Source: Saccharopolyspora ipomoeae (lineage in GTDB: Bacteria; Actinomycetota; Actinomycetes; Mycobacteriales; Pseudonocardiaceae). Taken from it: DNA of 64,000 nt. A program made the position numbers and the translations under genes. Location of the stretch: positions 186,001-250,000 of the forward strand of contig NZ_JASAOF010000004.1 of the NCBI RefSeq assembly GCF_029952525.1, read 5' to 3'. Below are positions 63,933 through 64,000 of the stretch, in pieces. The notes under the pieces are model-generated. The model was not told the origin of the DNA. It ran no database searches and saw nothing but the letters and a program-made list of their open reading frames with translations. Positions within the stretch are counted from its first letter, which is position 1. Every line of letters starts with the position of its first letter.

Positions 63933-64000
63933 CCAGCACGAACCCGGTCACGCGGCCGGGGACGGAGCACAGCAGTCCGCTCCACCCCGCGCCGCTCGTG

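Overview
The window is high-GC actinobacterial chromosome, most likely from a Pseudonocardiaceae member. Saccharopolyspora is a guess from overall resemblance, not from a search. The reasons are very high GC, many GTG and TTG starts, a complete actinobacterial type VII secretion (T7SS) gene set, DUF397/Scr1-like regulators, and the actinobacterial order of ribosomal-protein operons. No rRNA, tRNA, CRISPR array or insertion sequence was recognised.

Layout. 1-723 holds the N-terminal part of an Hsp70-like protein. 1.1-5.8 kb holds T7SS accessory genes (EspG chaperone, PPE-like substrate, DUF3558 lipoprotein, a helical PE-like partner) and an HTH/DUF397 regulator pair. 5.9-19.0 kb is the T7SS core: a fused three-ATPase EccC, EccD, MycP, a WXG-type effector, an EspC-like protein, EccB, EccE and an EccE-coupled unknown. 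19.1-46.2 kb is minus-strand housekeeping: truA, rplQ, rpoA, rpsD, rpsK, rpsM, rpmJ, infA, (two plus-strand methyltransferase paralogues), map, adk, secY, a small island of secreted proteins, then the spc, S10 and str operons ending with tuf, fusA, rpsG and rpsL.

46.7-61.3 kb is the most unusual part. It is one minus-strand run of nine tightly spaced or overlapping genes built around ADP-ribose chemistry. In transcription order these are a YbaB-like protein, an EspC-like helical protein, a 1510-residue polymorphic toxin (WXG-like N-terminus, low-complexity linkers, a His/Cys clan-CD-like protease block, and a C-terminal Arg-Ser-Glu ADP-ribosyltransferase), an orphan piece of a second ADP-ribosyltransferase tail, an SseB-ADP-ribosylglycohydrolase fusion, a catalytically degenerate glycohydrolase, a truncated glycohydrolase, a 1244-residue protein with one dead and one intact glycohydrolase domain, and a protein ending in a TNT-type NAD glycohydrolase domain. 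I read it as a T7SS-exported ADP-ribosylating toxin with a family of de-ADP-ribosylating antidotes, some decayed. A MocR-type regulator is divergent from it.

The window also carries several families of short palindromic repeats between genes. Family A is a GAAGTTTTCATGAAAACTTC core with about ten copies plus one diverged copy; one copy lies in frame inside an effector gene. Family B is a long inverted repeat with a conserved spacer and covarying arms (two copies). Family C is a GATTACGGCCGTATTCCGG unit, tandem in one place and paired in another. Strong hairpins sit in the leaders and spacers of the ribosomal operons, and the str and S10 leaders share a 17-nt box.
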